A stretch of DNA of 64,000 nt from Chryseobacterium oncorhynchi (GCF_002899895.1 NZ_PPEI02000002.1:1-64000); one strand, 5' to 3'; shown: positions 7,215-16,754, numbered from the stretch's first letter. The notes: generated from the sequence alone by a model not told the origin. Numbers and translations are program-made.

Positions 7215-9563
7215 TTATTCTCTGTTTTTCAATAAAATCCAACCGGTATATTTAATGACTGTATTTTGTAGAGCCGGTTCTTTCCAAGAGATTTCATACC
7301 AATATGTTCCGGAGAGCATGGTCTTGTTACCAAACTTTCCGTCCCATGTATAATTGTTGAATGCCGTGCCTTTAAAAACATTATTTCCGTATCGATCATA
7401 GACTGAAAAGGATAAATCTTTCTTATAGCCTAGTTCAGAATAGGAAATCGTATCGTTAATATGATCTCCGTTTGGAGTAATGGCATTAATAATATTGATA
7501 AGGGTTATTTCTACTCCTATAGGTTCGCAGTTATAAGCATCCTTTACATAAAACTTGTTCTGTCCGTTTGGCAGATTGATAAATGTATTAGAGCTTTGCC
7601 AGTTTACATTGTTTGTAGAATACATATAGGGAGGCTTTCCTCCGATTACGGTGATTGTAGCTTTTTTATTCTCAATATCAATATTTTTGATTACCGGTTT
7701 CGGAGCGGGTTTTACGGATACATCGTATTTGTTGAAACATCCATTATATCCCAGAATAACCCAATAATCTCCGATTCCTACATTGGATATAGACTGTGTG
7801 GTAGCTCCTGTACTCCATTCATAGGATTGGAAGCCTGGGCCTGCATCCAGAGTTGTTGTTTCATCAGCACAGATCATCTTATCAGCAAGTAAATTAGGAA
7901 GTTGAGGAGGCATCACCACTTCAAATACCGGGGTTGTTGCGGAAGGGCAGCTTCCTCCTACAGATACAGTTACTGTATAATTTCCTGCTTTAGTTGGAGA
8001 ATAAGTATTGGTAGTTGCCCCTGTAATGGGACTTCCATTAAAGTACCATTGATAAGAAACGTAGCTGTCATCTACTTCCAACACCATTCCCGGAATACAA
8101 TTTCCATTCTTCTTGGCAATAACAGGCATAGAAGAGAATCCTGCAAAATACCCACCGTAGCCTACCGCTTCATGACTTGCTGCTATTCCTGCAGTGACGG
8201 CTTTGGTAGAACTTACCGTAACATTACCGGTTACATTTTCCAATGAATAAGTTTGCCAATTCGGGTTTCCTGTTACAGGATACGGCCCTTGAACACCAGA
8301 TAAAGTTGTTCCATTTACGGATACAGTAGCTCCAGTTTCGGTAATAATATTCAACCTAACTTTAGGATCGATAGTTGTGAAATAAGGTAACGCATTAATC
8401 ATACCTATTTCATCTATTTTTTTGGGAAGAAAACAATTGATGGCAGGAATATAATTAGCTCCACCTGTATTGTAATATGTTCCTGAGGTACCCCCCGACA
8501 AAAGCTGATAGACATAAATTTTCTTGGTACTTTTAATCCGCATATTATAATGGCCACTAAAATTTTGACTGATGTATCCCGTTGAAAGAATTCTGTAGAA
8601 TTGTCCTTCATTCAAAGTTGTAACAGGAGTGGTTTCATCATTTAAGAACACTTGAGTATTATTTTCTGTGGCAACAACTACTGCTCCTTCAAGTTCATAG
8701 GCAATGGGAGCCATTCCTTTCATTAATATATATTCATCACCTAATCGTTCTACCGGAATAGACTGGTCCATATAAATATCGTTTCCCCCTGCTCCATTTC
8801 CAATTGCCGTGTGTTGACCTGTAAAATTACCATTGGTTACCGAGATAGGTTTATCCGCAACTATTTTTGCTCCAATAAAACCCGTTAAATTGGATATAAA
8901 GTTGCCGTTTCCTTCAATAATATAGGACTCCCCTTTCTTTAAACTAAAAGTTATAACAGGATTACCGGCTCCTGTAGTTCCATTAGAAAACTGAACAGAA
9001 GGATTATAACCGGAAACCGTTACTGTAGTATTATCTTCTGTTGCTAAAATTCCGCAGGTAAAATTAAAACTGGGATTTTTATCGGACAATGGTGCATAGG
9101 CTGCATAAAACTTGGTTCCTATTCCGGCTTTACCTTTAGAAGTTAGGATTTCTCCATGTTTATCTACCGAAAATCTGAACGTGCAGAAAAAAGGTTTTTC
9201 TCCTTTTACATACAACCCTCTTGTTTTGATATTGAATATTTCAGATTGAGAATCTGTAATCATAACATCTTTAGGAATCTCGAATGATTTAGGATTTCCT
9301 TTACTGATTGTTACGGTTCCGATAGCAATGTTGTTATTGTAAATGGTAACAGGAAAAGGCGCAGCAGAATCTGTGGATAAAAATAAAGCTTGCTTGTTAG
9401 TCGTATTAATATGTGCTTCCTTAATAGGGGCAAACCAATGTTCGGTATCTCTTTGTGAAAAAAGAGGATTGCTGGCAAAAAACATCAATAAAAAACTAAA
9501 CAAAAGCTTCTTTGAAAATACGGGCCATTGTTTTGTATGATGAGGAATATTATTAGGGATCAT
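7215..9563 (-). CDS. Secreted IgGFc-binding-type protein with T9SS type B sorting domain (paralogue)
   Basis: A 782-residue paralogue of the neighbouring 1027-residue protein. It has the same N-terminal IgGFc-binding domain ([39 protein letters not shown]), the same Ig-like part ([21 protein letters not shown]), and the same end ([45 protein letters not shown], residues 688-782). It lacks the tandem 80-residue repeats. The signal peptide has a long polar start (about 20 residues before the hydrophobic run), so the real start may be later. Only 89 bases separate the two genes, so they are a tandem duplication and likely one transcript. Confidence 0.85.
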   Translation of the reverse strand: MIPNNIPHHTKQWPVFSKKLLFSFLLMFFASNPLFSQRDTEHWFAPIKEAHINTTNKQALFLSTDSAAPFPVTIYNNNIAIGTVTISKGNPKSFEIPKDVMITDSQSEIFNIKTRGLYVKGEKPFFCTFRFSVDKHGEILTSKGKAGIGTKFYAAYAPLSDKNPSFNFTCGILATEDNTTVTVSGYNPSVQFSNGTTGAGNPVITFSLKKGESYIIEGNGNFISNLTGFIGAKIVADKPISVTNGNFTGQHTAIGNGAGGNDIYMDQSIPVERLGDEYILMKGMAPIAYELEGAVVVATENNTQVFLNDETTPVTTLNEGQFYRILSTGYISQNFSGHYNMRIKSTKKIYVYQLLSGGTSGTYYNTGGANYIPAINCFLPKKIDEIGMINALPYFTTIDPKVRLNIITETGATVSVNGTTLSGVQGPYPVTGNPNWQTYSLENVTGNVTVSSTKAVTAGIAASHEAVGYGGYFAGFSSMPVIAKKNGNCIPGMVLEVDDSYVSYQWYFNGSPITGATTNTYSPTKAGNYTVTVSVGGSCPSATTPVFEVVMPPQLPNLLADKMICADETTTLDAGPGFQSYEWSTGATTQSISNVGIGDYWVILGYNGCFNKYDVSVKPAPKPVIKNIDIENKKATITVIGGKPPYMYSTNNVNWQSSNTFINLPNGQNKFYVKDAYNCEPIGVEITLINIINAITPNGDHINDTISYSELGYKKDLSFSVYDRYGNNVFKGTAFNNYTWDGKFGNKTMLSGTYWYEISWKEPALQNTVIKYTGWILLKNRE

Positions 9564-9664
9564 TAAATATTTTTGTTTTTATAATAGAAAATAGGTACAG
9601 GTTTTAATCATCTTTATATACTTTTCTAGGATAAAGATTGCACCTTGAATGATCAGTATTAAAA

Positions 9665-9710
9665 TCTGCCATACAAGCGACGAAAAGATTTCGCCGCTTA
9701 TAATGGCAGA
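9665..9710 (-). terminator. Long hairpin downstream of the GEVED protein gene
   Basis: TCTGCCAT and ATGGCAGA enclose a second stem, AAGCGACGAAA with TTTCGCCGCTT. On the minus strand it is followed by TTTTAAT. It probably ends the 761-residue gene's transcript. Confidence 0.6.
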
Positions 9711-9720
9711 GACAACATAT

Positions 9721-12006
9721 TTATTTTTTTACTGCTTTTATTACTTTAGAAGATCCATTTTTCATGATTAGTTTTATCATATACATCCCGGAGTTCAGTT
9801 CATGCAATGAAATTGTTTTTTCAGAAGATCTTATTTCTTTCACTATTTTACCTGAAGCATCATATACAGAAAGAGATTTCAATTCTAGTTCTCCTGAAAT
9901 AGTAATCGTGTCTGTAAATGGATTAGGGTAAATAATGATATCATGTTTGGTTGTTACATCATTTACTCCCAAATCAATAGTAGGAACCCATGATACATCA
10001 TCATAGTAATAGTTAATATTGGCACCATTTACAAATATGGCAAGCCTAGCCGTTGCAGGAACCGTATTAGGAACAACAATACTATATTCACTCGCTCCTG
10101 CATAGGCAGTGTTGGTAATATTAACATCCTGAATCAATACAAATGAGGCAATATTTGTAGGATCCGTTACATATCCAATATGCATTACCCCAGCATTGGT
10201 ACTGCAATATGCTCTGAACTTCAATGAATGTGTTCCAGCATTAATATTGCTCAATTCAGGTAAAATAGCCATAGAAGATCCTGTGATAGGTCTTTGTAAT
10301 ATATGCTTCGTTCCAGAATAAGCTCCAGTACTAGTAATACTTACATTTCCTGATCCCGTAGCCAATCTTCCCCAGCAAGGAGCATTATTTATAAGCCCGG
10401 CATTATAAGAATCAAAATTTTCAAAAAGTGATGTTTTGGGGGCACAAAGTGTCAATGCAGAAACTACATTTGTCCATGCACTCTGATCTGTTGTGCTGCA
10501 TCTTGCTCTTACCCAGAAATAATAGGTAGTGGCAGAATTAAGTCCTTGCAATGTATAAGGGTTTCCTGTTACTCCTATCACATTAGGTACTGTAGAAGAA
10601 GTTGGAGGAGTATTGCTTGTACTGTAGTAAATATCATATCCTGAAGCAGGATTAGGTATAGATGCTGTCCAGCCAATAGTGGCAGATGCACTGGTAATAT
10701 CAGATAACACTATATTGGATGGGGCCATACATGTAGGCTTAGGTTCCCAATATACATTATCCAGATACAAACTGGTAGATGTTGTACCTCCGCTTCTTAT
10801 TGCAAGTCTTGCATTAGCAGGAACAGTATTAGGAACAACTACTGAATATTCGTAGCCATCAAAAACATTATTTACAATATTTACAGATTGAATGTTTACA
10901 AACGAAGACGCATCCGTATCATTGGTTACATACCCAATATCTAAAGGGCCTTGCGTAGAACTAGCATATCTGGCCTTAAATCTCAACCAATGAGTTCCGG
11001 TATTTACATTACTGAAAGCCGGAAGAATAGCAATAACCATATTAGCAGCACCGCTTGCGCTTTGATATAACCCTTTTGTACTATTGACTCCACTTCCCGC
11101 ACTAACAGCTTGGTAGCCATTTCCTAAAATAATTTTATCCCAACAATCTAAATTATAAAAAGTTCCGGTAGTAGCGTTTTCAAAATCTTCAAACATTGAA
11201 GTTATAGCATTGCACTTGGTTTTAAATACACCTCTTAAAGACCACGCACTTTTATTAGAAGTACCACAAACCGATCTTACATAATAGTAATACGAAGTAA
11301 ACGGAGTTAATCCACCAATCGTTGCAGATGTTGTTGTACTTATCCCTGATATTGGCGTAGAAGCATCCGGAACAATAGCAGAAGAAGTATAATAATACTC
11401 ATAGCCACTTCCTGGGATGGAAGCAGGAGCCGTCCATGAAATTGTAGCCGTATTTGTTGTTATATTATTTGAAATAAGGGCAGATGGAGCGAAGCAAGTA
11501 GGAACTGTAGGTTCAACTTTTAAACTGAAATCTACAAAATTACCATTGCTACCTGTATTAGGACCACATGGATTTGGTGAACTATTAAGGTTTGTTCCTG
11601 TCTGTACTCTTATTCTGTATATTCCCGCGGCCTGACTTGGTGGAATAAAGAATTCATCATCAACTGTTGAGTAGGGAGATGTACCTATAGGGTTTTCATA
11701 AAAATCATTGAAATCCCCATTTCCATTCCAGTCTACCCAAACCAATGATTTGGTCCCGCCACCAGCAAATTCCAAATGCACTTTCACCGTTCCCCCCGGA
11801 TAAGAAGTTACGATATGACTTGTAGAGTTGTCAACATACCCCTGATATGCAGCAGCATCATAATACAAAGTTCCCTGATCCGAAAAAAATGCATTTTTTA
11901 AATAATAGTTAGTGGATGTTCCCGCAACCGGTACACAATAGGTCTGTGCATTCAGCGATAAAAACGGAATAAGTAAAATCATCCATAATAGATAATGCTT
12001 TCTCAT
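9721..12006 (-). CDS. Secreted GEVED / fibronectin type III protein with T9SS type A sorting domain
   Basis: A 761-residue exported protein. Signal peptide 1-20 (FLSLNAQ). A GEVED domain follows (about 21-165; WVDWNGNGDFNDFYENPIG, a calcium-binding-like loop). Then a unit of one fibronectin type III domain (about 170-265) plus a jelly-roll, adhesin-like domain (about 270-425) is repeated (about 427-520 and 520-680): both copies share FENF/FEDFEN, a CW motif, and YSIVVPNTVPA/YSVVVPNTVPA with ARLAI. The last 80 residues (IIIYPNPFTDTITISG to KAVKK) are a type A sorting domain (TIGR04183 type). Probably a surface adhesin or glycan-binding protein; no protease or hydrolase domain is visible. Confidence 0.85.
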   Translation of the reverse strand: MRKHYLLWMILLIPFLSLNAQTYCVPVAGTSTNYYLKNAFFSDQGTLYYDAAAYQGYVDNSTSHIVTSYPGGTVKVHLEFAGGGTKSLVWVDWNGNGDFNDFYENPIGTSPYSTVDDEFFIPPSQAAGIYRIRVQTGTNLNSSPNPCGPNTGSNGNFVDFSLKVEPTVPTCFAPSALISNNITTNTATISWTAPASIPGSGYEYYYTSSAIVPDASTPISGISTTTSATIGGLTPFTSYYYYVRSVCGTSNKSAWSLRGVFKTKCNAITSMFEDFENATTGTFYNLDCWDKIILGNGYQAVSAGSGVNSTKGLYQSASGAANMVIAILPAFSNVNTGTHWLRFKARYASSTQGPLDIGYVTNDTDASSFVNIQSVNIVNNVFDGYEYSVVVPNTVPANARLAIRSGGTTSTSLYLDNVYWEPKPTCMAPSNIVLSDITSASATIGWTASIPNPASGYDIYYSTSNTPPTSSTVPNVIGVTGNPYTLQGLNSATTYYFWVRARCSTTDQSAWTNVVSALTLCAPKTSLFENFDSYNAGLINNAPCWGRLATGSGNVSITSTGAYSGTKHILQRPITGSSMAILPELSNINAGTHSLKFRAYCSTNAGVMHIGYVTDPTNIASFVLIQDVNITNTAYAGASEYSIVVPNTVPATARLAIFVNGANINYYYDDVSWVPTIDLGVNDVTTKHDIIIYPNPFTDTITISGELELKSLSVYDASGKIVKEIRSSEKTISLHELNSGMYMIKLIMKNGSSKVIKAVKK

Positions 12007-12388
12007 TTTTTATTTTTTAGAGTTAAGAAATAGTATCGTTGTTAAAGAATTTATACCCTTATATATGATTTCATACTTATCATTCTACCTAAATTTTAGG
12101 GCTACAAAAGAGACAAAATGATATCCTCTCCCACTTATCTTTATTTATTAAATCTTCATTGAATATGATTATTTTTTTTACAACCATAGCATCATATAAG
12201 TATGATAAATTCATCAAAATATCCAGATAAGTCTAATATTTTCAATCAACTCAAAGGTTTAAACAATATTAGCGTTATATTTGCCCCTTATGAAGAGATT
12301 AGCTTGCATAATTCGTGCATTTTACAAGAATAAAAAATGTAAAAATCTAATATTCAGATAATTAAAAATCAAGCTTAAAAAAAGGCGG
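12007..12388. promoter_or_regulatory. Divergent intergenic region
   Basis: The region lies between the divergent GEVED gene and the TPR-HTH gene, so it must hold both promoters. TATATTTG at 12276-12283 (+) fits the -7 element TAnnTTTG, but no TTG stands at the right distance. I see no operator palindrome or RNA structure. Confidence 0.35.
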
Positions 12389-14035
12389 ATGCCAATAATA
12401 TCTAAGAAAAACAAGCTAAACAGAAACTATTTGCTGCAAAAAATACTGAAAAGTAATATCTGGATATTATTTTTCATCTCATTGTTTCCCATTTTTATCA
12501 GCGGGCAGGCAGCTCCTGATTTTAGTATTTTAACAGATAAAGCTTTTCAGAAACTCTATCAAAATCCGGATGACTGCATCACTTATTCACAAAGCCTTTT
12601 GATTAGTGACAAAAACCCAGAGCATAAGGTTATTCTTAGAAAAATTATTTCACAGGCCTTCGCTCTGCAAGGAAACTATGTGCAAGCAGTCAATATATCC
12701 AATCAAAAAGAAGATGAAAGTCAAAATGAAAACCTCTCCCACTTCATACAGTTATTTAGAGATTATAATCTGGCGGACCAGTACCAGAATTTAGGACTAT
12801 ACAATCAGTCTAAGAAAATCATTACAGGAATATTGGCGGACCGTAAGCTTTTAAAAAGCATTCATGTAATGGAAAGAATGACCATTGCAAAGCTCTTTCA
12901 GTTGCAGGCTATTAATTCGGGGGTTACCCGTGATTACGGCATAGCTCTCCAATATCTTGATAAAAGCAATCAGTATCTTGACCAAAATAATGAAGAAAAT
13001 AGGATTATGAGGCAGGAAAATATCATTTTCCGTTCTACATTTCTGATGAAGCTCAACAAGCTGGAGGAGTCTAAAAAATTACTGGATCTGGTAATAAAGG
13101 ACATAGAAAGCCATGGAGACCCTGCTTTTCTTTCTGCATTTGCCTACGAGAGTATGTCCCGCTATTTTTTCCTGAAAGAAGATTATCTATCCTCTTTGAA
13201 GTATCTTAATGATGGATTTTCAAAAATTGAAAACCTACCTTACAATGACATGAAATCTATTTTCTATGAATTGTATGCAAAAAATTATCTGGCTCTCAAT
13301 AATGATGAAAAATATCATTACTATAATAACCTTTATACTGAACTAAAAACGAAGATCAATTCCAGTAAGAAAGAAGGAATACAATATATTGTAAAACTGA
13401 TTGAAACCTATCATCATAAAAACATTCAATTTCAGAAACAAAGCAAATTCAATCAGTTGAAAATCAATACAGTTATTATTCTGCTTCTTATTTTAGGCTT
13501 GGCCGCCTACCTTTTATACGAATCAGGAAGAAGTAAGGATCTGAAAAAGCAAGTTGTTTTTTTTGAAAAGCTGGTAGAAAGAGAAAAGGCAATATCTGTA
13601 CAAGGGGAAAGGGTAAAAAATGAAATACAGAAAGCAACTAAAAATCAGGAAAAAGATCCTCCAAAGATCTCAAAGGAAAAAGAATACGAGATTCTTCAGT
13701 GTCTAAAAGAATGGGAACAGACAGATAATTATCTGAACAAAAGTATGTCTATTTCTGTTCTTTCTGCACAGACAGGGATTAATACAAAATATCTTTCAGA
13801 AGTTATCAATAATAATAAAGAGAAAAACTTCAATGGGTATATTAATGAACTGAGAATTAATCACATTGCGCACTTGCTAAAGACAGATACAGCTTATCTC
13901 AATTACAAGGTAAGCTATCTTGCAGAATATTCAGGGTTTTCTTCACATGGAGCCTTTACCAACGTTTTTAAATCCGTAACGGGGATGTCACCTAATACTT
14001 ACATTCAGGAAATCATTAAAAATAAAAGATCATGA
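12389..14035 (+). CDS. Membrane TPR protein with C-terminal AraC-type DNA-binding domain
   Basis: A 548-residue regulator. Residues about 16-40 are a hydrophobic signal or anchor (IWILFFISLFPIFISGQ). Residues about 45-345 are TPR-like helical repeats, a single membrane helix lies at about 358-377 (NTVIILLLILGLAAYLLY), and a coiled linker leads to an AraC-type helix-turn-helix at about 455-545 (ISVLSAQTGINTKYLSEVI, and YLAEYSGFSSHGAFTNVFK). So the TPR part is probably periplasmic and the DNA-binding part cytoplasmic, a one-component layout common in Bacteroidota. The signal and targets are unknown. The stop overlaps the start of the next gene (ATGA). Confidence 0.85.
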   Translation: MPIISKKNKLNRNYLLQKILKSNIWILFFISLFPIFISGQAAPDFSILTDKAFQKLYQNPDDCITYSQSLLISDKNPEHKVILRKIISQAFALQGNYVQAVNISNQKEDESQNENLSHFIQLFRDYNLADQYQNLGLYNQSKKIITGILADRKLLKSIHVMERMTIAKLFQLQAINSGVTRDYGIALQYLDKSNQYLDQNNEENRIMRQENIIFRSTFLMKLNKLEESKKLLDLVIKDIESHGDPAFLSAFAYESMSRYFFLKEDYLSSLKYLNDGFSKIENLPYNDMKSIFYELYAKNYLALNNDEKYHYYNNLYTELKTKINSSKKEGIQYIVKLIETYHHKNIQFQKQSKFNQLKINTVIILLLILGLAAYLLYESGRSKDLKKQVVFFEKLVEREKAISVQGERVKNEIQKATKNQEKDPPKISKEKEYEILQCLKEWEQTDNYLNKSMSISVLSAQTGINTKYLSEVINNNKEKNFNGYINELRINHIAHLLKTDTAYLNYKVSYLAEYSGFSSHGAFTNVFKSVTGMSPNTYIQEIIKNKRS

Positions 14036-15162
14036 AATTAATTACCCGAATTATTCTGCTTACGGTACTGCTTTGTCAAGTTCCGCTTTTGGGGCAAAAA
14101 ATTTCAGATGATTCTCTGTTAAAAAAAGCCAATCAGGAAATTTATAACAATCCTGACAATGCCATCCGCATAGGAAAAAAGCTACTTCAAAAAGAGAAAG
14201 ACATCAATAAATCCATCAAGATCTATCTGCTTTTGTCTACCGCTGAAATTGCCAAACGAAATTTTGACGAATCACTCAAGCATATTCTAAAGGCCAGAGA
14301 GCTTGTTAGGAAAACCCATGATCCGAAAATACAAGCCAGTTTTTTTATTTCGACAGCTGTTTTGTTCCAGCAGATGGAGCTTTACAGTAAAAGTCTCGAG
14401 ACACTGGATGAGGCAGACGAATATTTAGCCAAGCTTCCGGACGGACTATCTTATAAATATTTTGAGACAGCCAGAAGCTATGCTTTACGGGGAATGATCT
14501 ATAAGAGCCAGTCTAATCCCGAAATTGCTCTTCAGGAATTCTTAATAGCTGTTCAAAATTTTGAAAAAGTAAAAGATCAAAAGACCACTTTCTTTAACCA
14601 GAGTATCATGTATTATAATATCGGATATTGTTATCTTAATCTTAACCAGTCAGAAAATGCAGAAACAGCATTTATAAGGTCAAGGGATTTTGCCGACCTT
14701 ATTAAAGCTAAAAGTCTGGAAGCTTTTGCCTTAAAGGGTATGGCTGAAGTACAGAAGCAGAAACATCAGAATCAAACTGCATTAGAACTGCTGATTAAAG
14801 CTCAGGAACTTGGGAAAGAATCAGGAGATCTTACCCTCAATGAGGGAATTTACAAAGAAATGTCGGATAATTATCTGGCCATGGGAGAACAGGATATGTA
14901 CCAGATATACAGTAAAAAGTATATAGAAAATAAATTCAAAAGAGAACAAAGTGAATTAAGCTCTATCAACAATGCTATTGACGCTCATAATATAGAAACC
15001 CAGAGAAAAAGTAATGAAGTAACAAAGCACTATGATAATTTCATTATTGTTTCAGTCATTACAGGTTTTATTATTCTCGCTCTCATTGTCATTATGATTT
15101 TAAAAACGAGAAGACGTAATAAAAACTATAAGAAAAAAATTCAGCAGCTTCTCAGATCTTAG
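14032..15162 (+). CDS. TPR protein with C-terminal membrane anchor, partner of the TPR-HTH regulator
   Basis: A 376-residue protein resembling the first two-thirds of the gene before it. It has a signal peptide (1-22, ending LLGQ), a matching start (YNNPDNAIRIGKKLL against YQNPDDCITYSQSLL), TPR-type repeats to about residue 300, and a membrane helix at about 337-358 followed by a basic tail. The DNA-binding domain is absent. It overlaps the previous gene by 4 bases, so the pair is co-translated. It may be a sensor or titrating partner of the HTH protein, an inference from the shared layout. A simple duplication that lost its output domain is the other possibility. Confidence 0.75.
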   Translation: MKLITRIILLTVLLCQVPLLGQKISDDSLLKKANQEIYNNPDNAIRIGKKLLQKEKDINKSIKIYLLLSTAEIAKRNFDESLKHILKARELVRKTHDPKIQASFFISTAVLFQQMELYSKSLETLDEADEYLAKLPDGLSYKYFETARSYALRGMIYKSQSNPEIALQEFLIAVQNFEKVKDQKTTFFNQSIMYYNIGYCYLNLNQSENAETAFIRSRDFADLIKAKSLEAFALKGMAEVQKQKHQNQTALELLIKAQELGKESGDLTLNEGIYKEMSDNYLAMGEQDMYQIYSKKYIENKFKREQSELSSINNAIDAHNIETQRKSNEVTKHYDNFIIVSVITGFIILALIVIMILKTRRRNKNYKKKIQQLLRS

Positions 15163-15214
15163 AAAAAGTATTGATTCGAGTCCTGTACTTAAATTAGGAA
15201 AAGAATCGAAATAG

Positions 15215-15246
15215 AAAATCCCTCTAATGGAGGGATTATATTTTTA
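15215..15246 (+). terminator. Rho-independent terminator
   Basis: AATCCCTC and GGAGGGATT form a stem around TAAT, followed by ATATTTTTA. It ends the TPR operon and may also serve the opposing peptide gene, whose stop is at 15244. Confidence 0.75.
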
Positions 15247-15399
15247 AAAATCAGGACATTCTAATGTCAGTTGCTCCGCATAACATTGCGGGATCGGACT
15301 GTTAGGGCAATGCATTGGCTTCGATCCCTGAGGACATATTTTTTGGCTACCTTTTACTTCTTTTAGCTGATCTCTTGAAATTTTTTTCAAATTTTTCAT
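15244..15399 (-). CDS. Short peptide with bacteriocin-type (GG-like) leader
   Basis: A 51-codon gene. The first 18 residues (MKNLKKISRDQLKEVKGS) match the leader of flavobacterial bacteriocin-like peptides: a MKNLKK start, an amphipathic LSRDQLK-type helix, and a cleavage site of the double-glycine kind, here G-S instead of G-G. The remaining 33 residues are Cys- and Pro-rich, with Cys at 22, 31, 39 and 48 and several prolines, so the product may be disulfide-bonded or modified. No ABC/peptidase exporter or modification enzyme is adjacent. Bacteriocin activity is not shown; such leaders also occur on peptides of other function. The upstream block is shared with the dead locus near 3020. Confidence 0.75.
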   Translation of the reverse strand: MKNLKKISRDQLKEVKGSQKICPQGSKPMHCPNSPIPQCYAEQLTLECPDF

Positions 15400-15472
15400 G
15401 GTTTTGATTTTAGTTTAGGTGTTAAATATAATAAGAATTCTCCATATAGAGATTTAACATAAAAAAAATAAT
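15400..15472 (-). promoter_or_regulatory. Conserved upstream block of a bacteriocin-type locus, copy 2
   Basis: CTAAACTAAAATCAAAACC directly precedes the ATG, with TTATTATATTTAA further up and ATGTTAAATCTC beyond. The block matches 3022-3092 in order and spacing. TATATTTA differs from the TAnnTTTG -7 element in its last base. The block probably contains the promoter and leader; the conserved part near the ATG may be a ribosome-binding region. Confidence 0.5.
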
Positions 15473-15551
15473 ATAAAAAGACTTAAAAATAAATTTTAAA
15501 GATAAGATCCAATTTTATACAATAATTTTTAATCAATACAACAGTGACAAT

Positions 15552-15592
15552 TATCATTTATTTTTATTTAATCTAAATAAAAATAAATGATA
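15552..15592. repeat. Perfect inverted repeat with 19-base arms and 3-base loop
   Basis: TATCATTTATTTTTATTTA (15552-15570) is followed by ATC and then its exact reverse complement (15574-15592). It stands about 30 bases before the lipoprotein start. It is AT-only apart from one C/G pair per arm, so the RNA hairpin is weak per pair but long. An operator, an mRNA 5' structure or a terminator are all possible. Confidence 0.7.
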
Positions 15593-15622
15593 GATTTGTA
15601 TAAATTAAAAATAACTAATACC

Positions 15623-16162
15623 ATGAGAATTAAAATTCCTTTCAAAGCTATTGCATGCTCAATAGTGATTCTTTCATTTCTAAATTCTTGCGAACAAGAT
15701 AATAACATTGAAAATAATATAGAAACTAAAAAAAACACTACCGTTAATAATAAAATAGAAGCTAAAATTATAAACGGAAAATCTGTTTTAAAATTCACTA
15801 CTGAAAAAGATGTAAAATATTTAGATAATTATTTACTTAAAGATACAAATACTTTTCTTTCAAGCCTAGATAATAACCTTACCGTGAAAAGATTAAACAA
15901 CAATAATACGTCTAAAAACGGTCCTAGAATTGTGATTAACAATGATCTTTATTTAGGTGATGGATATATGATATCAGCTTGTCAAGGTGAAGCTGTTACT
16001 AGTATTGAAGTTATAGAAATTAAAGGACAACTGTGGATTAAAGAAGGCTCAACAACAGCAACAGCAACAACTATAACTTTAGAAAATCTAAATTCATTTG
16101 AATTAGCTTATTTTAGATGTTTATCAGATCATGATTTAAATGGTGTCATATCAATAGAATAA
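15623..16162 (+). CDS. Secreted lipoprotein, unknown function
   Basis: I place the start at the ATG at 15623, because the frame's earlier ATG (15587) lies in the inverted repeat and would put a polar 12-residue extension before the signal peptide. The 179-residue product begins MRIKIPFKAIACSIVILSF and has a lipobox ending NSC. The mature part is Asn- and Thr-rich, then has a compact C-terminal domain with cysteines in ISACQGEA and FRCLSDHD. I do not recognise the domain. A hairpin terminator follows at once. Base composition is like the nearby AT-rich accessory DNA. Confidence 0.7.
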   Translation: MRIKIPFKAIACSIVILSFLNSCEQDNNIENNIETKKNTTVNNKIEAKIINGKSVLKFTTEKDVKYLDNYLLKDTNTFLSSLDNNLTVKRLNNNNTSKNGPRIVINNDLYLGDGYMISACQGEAVTSIEVIEIKGQLWIKEGSTTATATTITLENLNSFELAYFRCLSDHDLNGVISIE

Positions 16163-16167
16163 CTTAC

Positions 16168-16199
16168 AACCCCATTTAATAAAGTGGGGTTTTCTTTTA
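16168..16199 (+). terminator. Rho-independent terminator
   Basis: AACCCCATTT and AAGTGGGGTT pair over 10 bp around AATA, followed by TTCTTTT. It ends the lipoprotein gene. Confidence 0.8.
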
Positions 16200-16394
16200 T
16201 ATTTGAACTATTGATTTCATAATTAATTAGCTGAATATTTATGAGACGTGATTTACTTTGAATTTTTAAGTTGCAATGCTCTCTAGTAAAAAGACTGACT
16301 ATCTTTTTTCCATTCATAACCTTTCCTTTAAAGTATGATCATAAAATAATTTTCAATTTCACTATATTTGAATTTAACTTTAAACTAAAATTAC

Positions 16395-16571
16395 ATGGAA
16401 TTAAAAATAGGTGATACCGTTTATTTAAAATCAGATGCCAGAACTATAATAACAATCAATGATTTGGGATTGAGAGGTCCTGAATATTACGAATGTATCT
16501 GGTTTGCTCAGGAAATTCTACAAATAGGTGAATTTCACAGAGATACTTTAATAAAATATGATAGAGAATAA
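16395..16571 (+). CDS. YodC-like small protein (DUF2158 family)
   Basis: A 58-residue protein, MELKIGDTVYLKSD followed by a strand-rich body with YYECIWF and a C-terminal FHRDTLIKY. The opening KxGDxVxLKSG-type strand and the CxWF motif fit the small YodC/DUF2158 family of uncharacterised proteins. It stands alone between two terminators, with TATATTTG (16363-16370) as a likely -7 element 24 bases before the start. Function is unknown. Confidence 0.7.
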   Translation: MELKIGDTVYLKSDARTIITINDLGLRGPEYYECIWFAQEILQIGEFHRDTLIKYDRE

Positions 16572-16576
16572 TATAT

Positions 16577-16604
16577 AAAAGCCCCTTAATTGGGGCTTTT
16601 TCTT
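16577..16604 (+). terminator. Rho-independent terminator
   Basis: AAAAGCCCC and GGGGCTTTTTC form a perfect stem around TTAATT, with a T tract. It ends the YodC-like gene. Confidence 0.85.
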
Positions 16605-16702
16605 CTAAAATTCAAAAATAATCAAGACAGGAAAACTTTGCTCTACTCAAAAAATAGCATTCTTGTTTGTAAAGATATCAAGAGCTTTCCAGTAATAAAG
16701 CC

Positions 16703-16734
16703 AAAAAGATTGTCAAAAATCAGACAGCCTTTTT
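16703..16734 (-). terminator. Probable terminator of the secreted protein gene
   Basis: AAAAAG and CTTTTT enclose an imperfect stem (GTC / GAC). On the minus strand it lies 20-50 bases beyond the stop of the 248-residue gene and ends in TTTTT. Confidence 0.45.
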
Positions 16735-16754
16735 AACAAACAGATAAGCTTGTA

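Noticed and set aside
7461-8246. Two plus-strand ORFs of 143 and 114 codons
   Set aside because: They lie opposite the 782-residue surface protein gene and give Ile/Tyr- or Arg/Ser-rich translations without family features.
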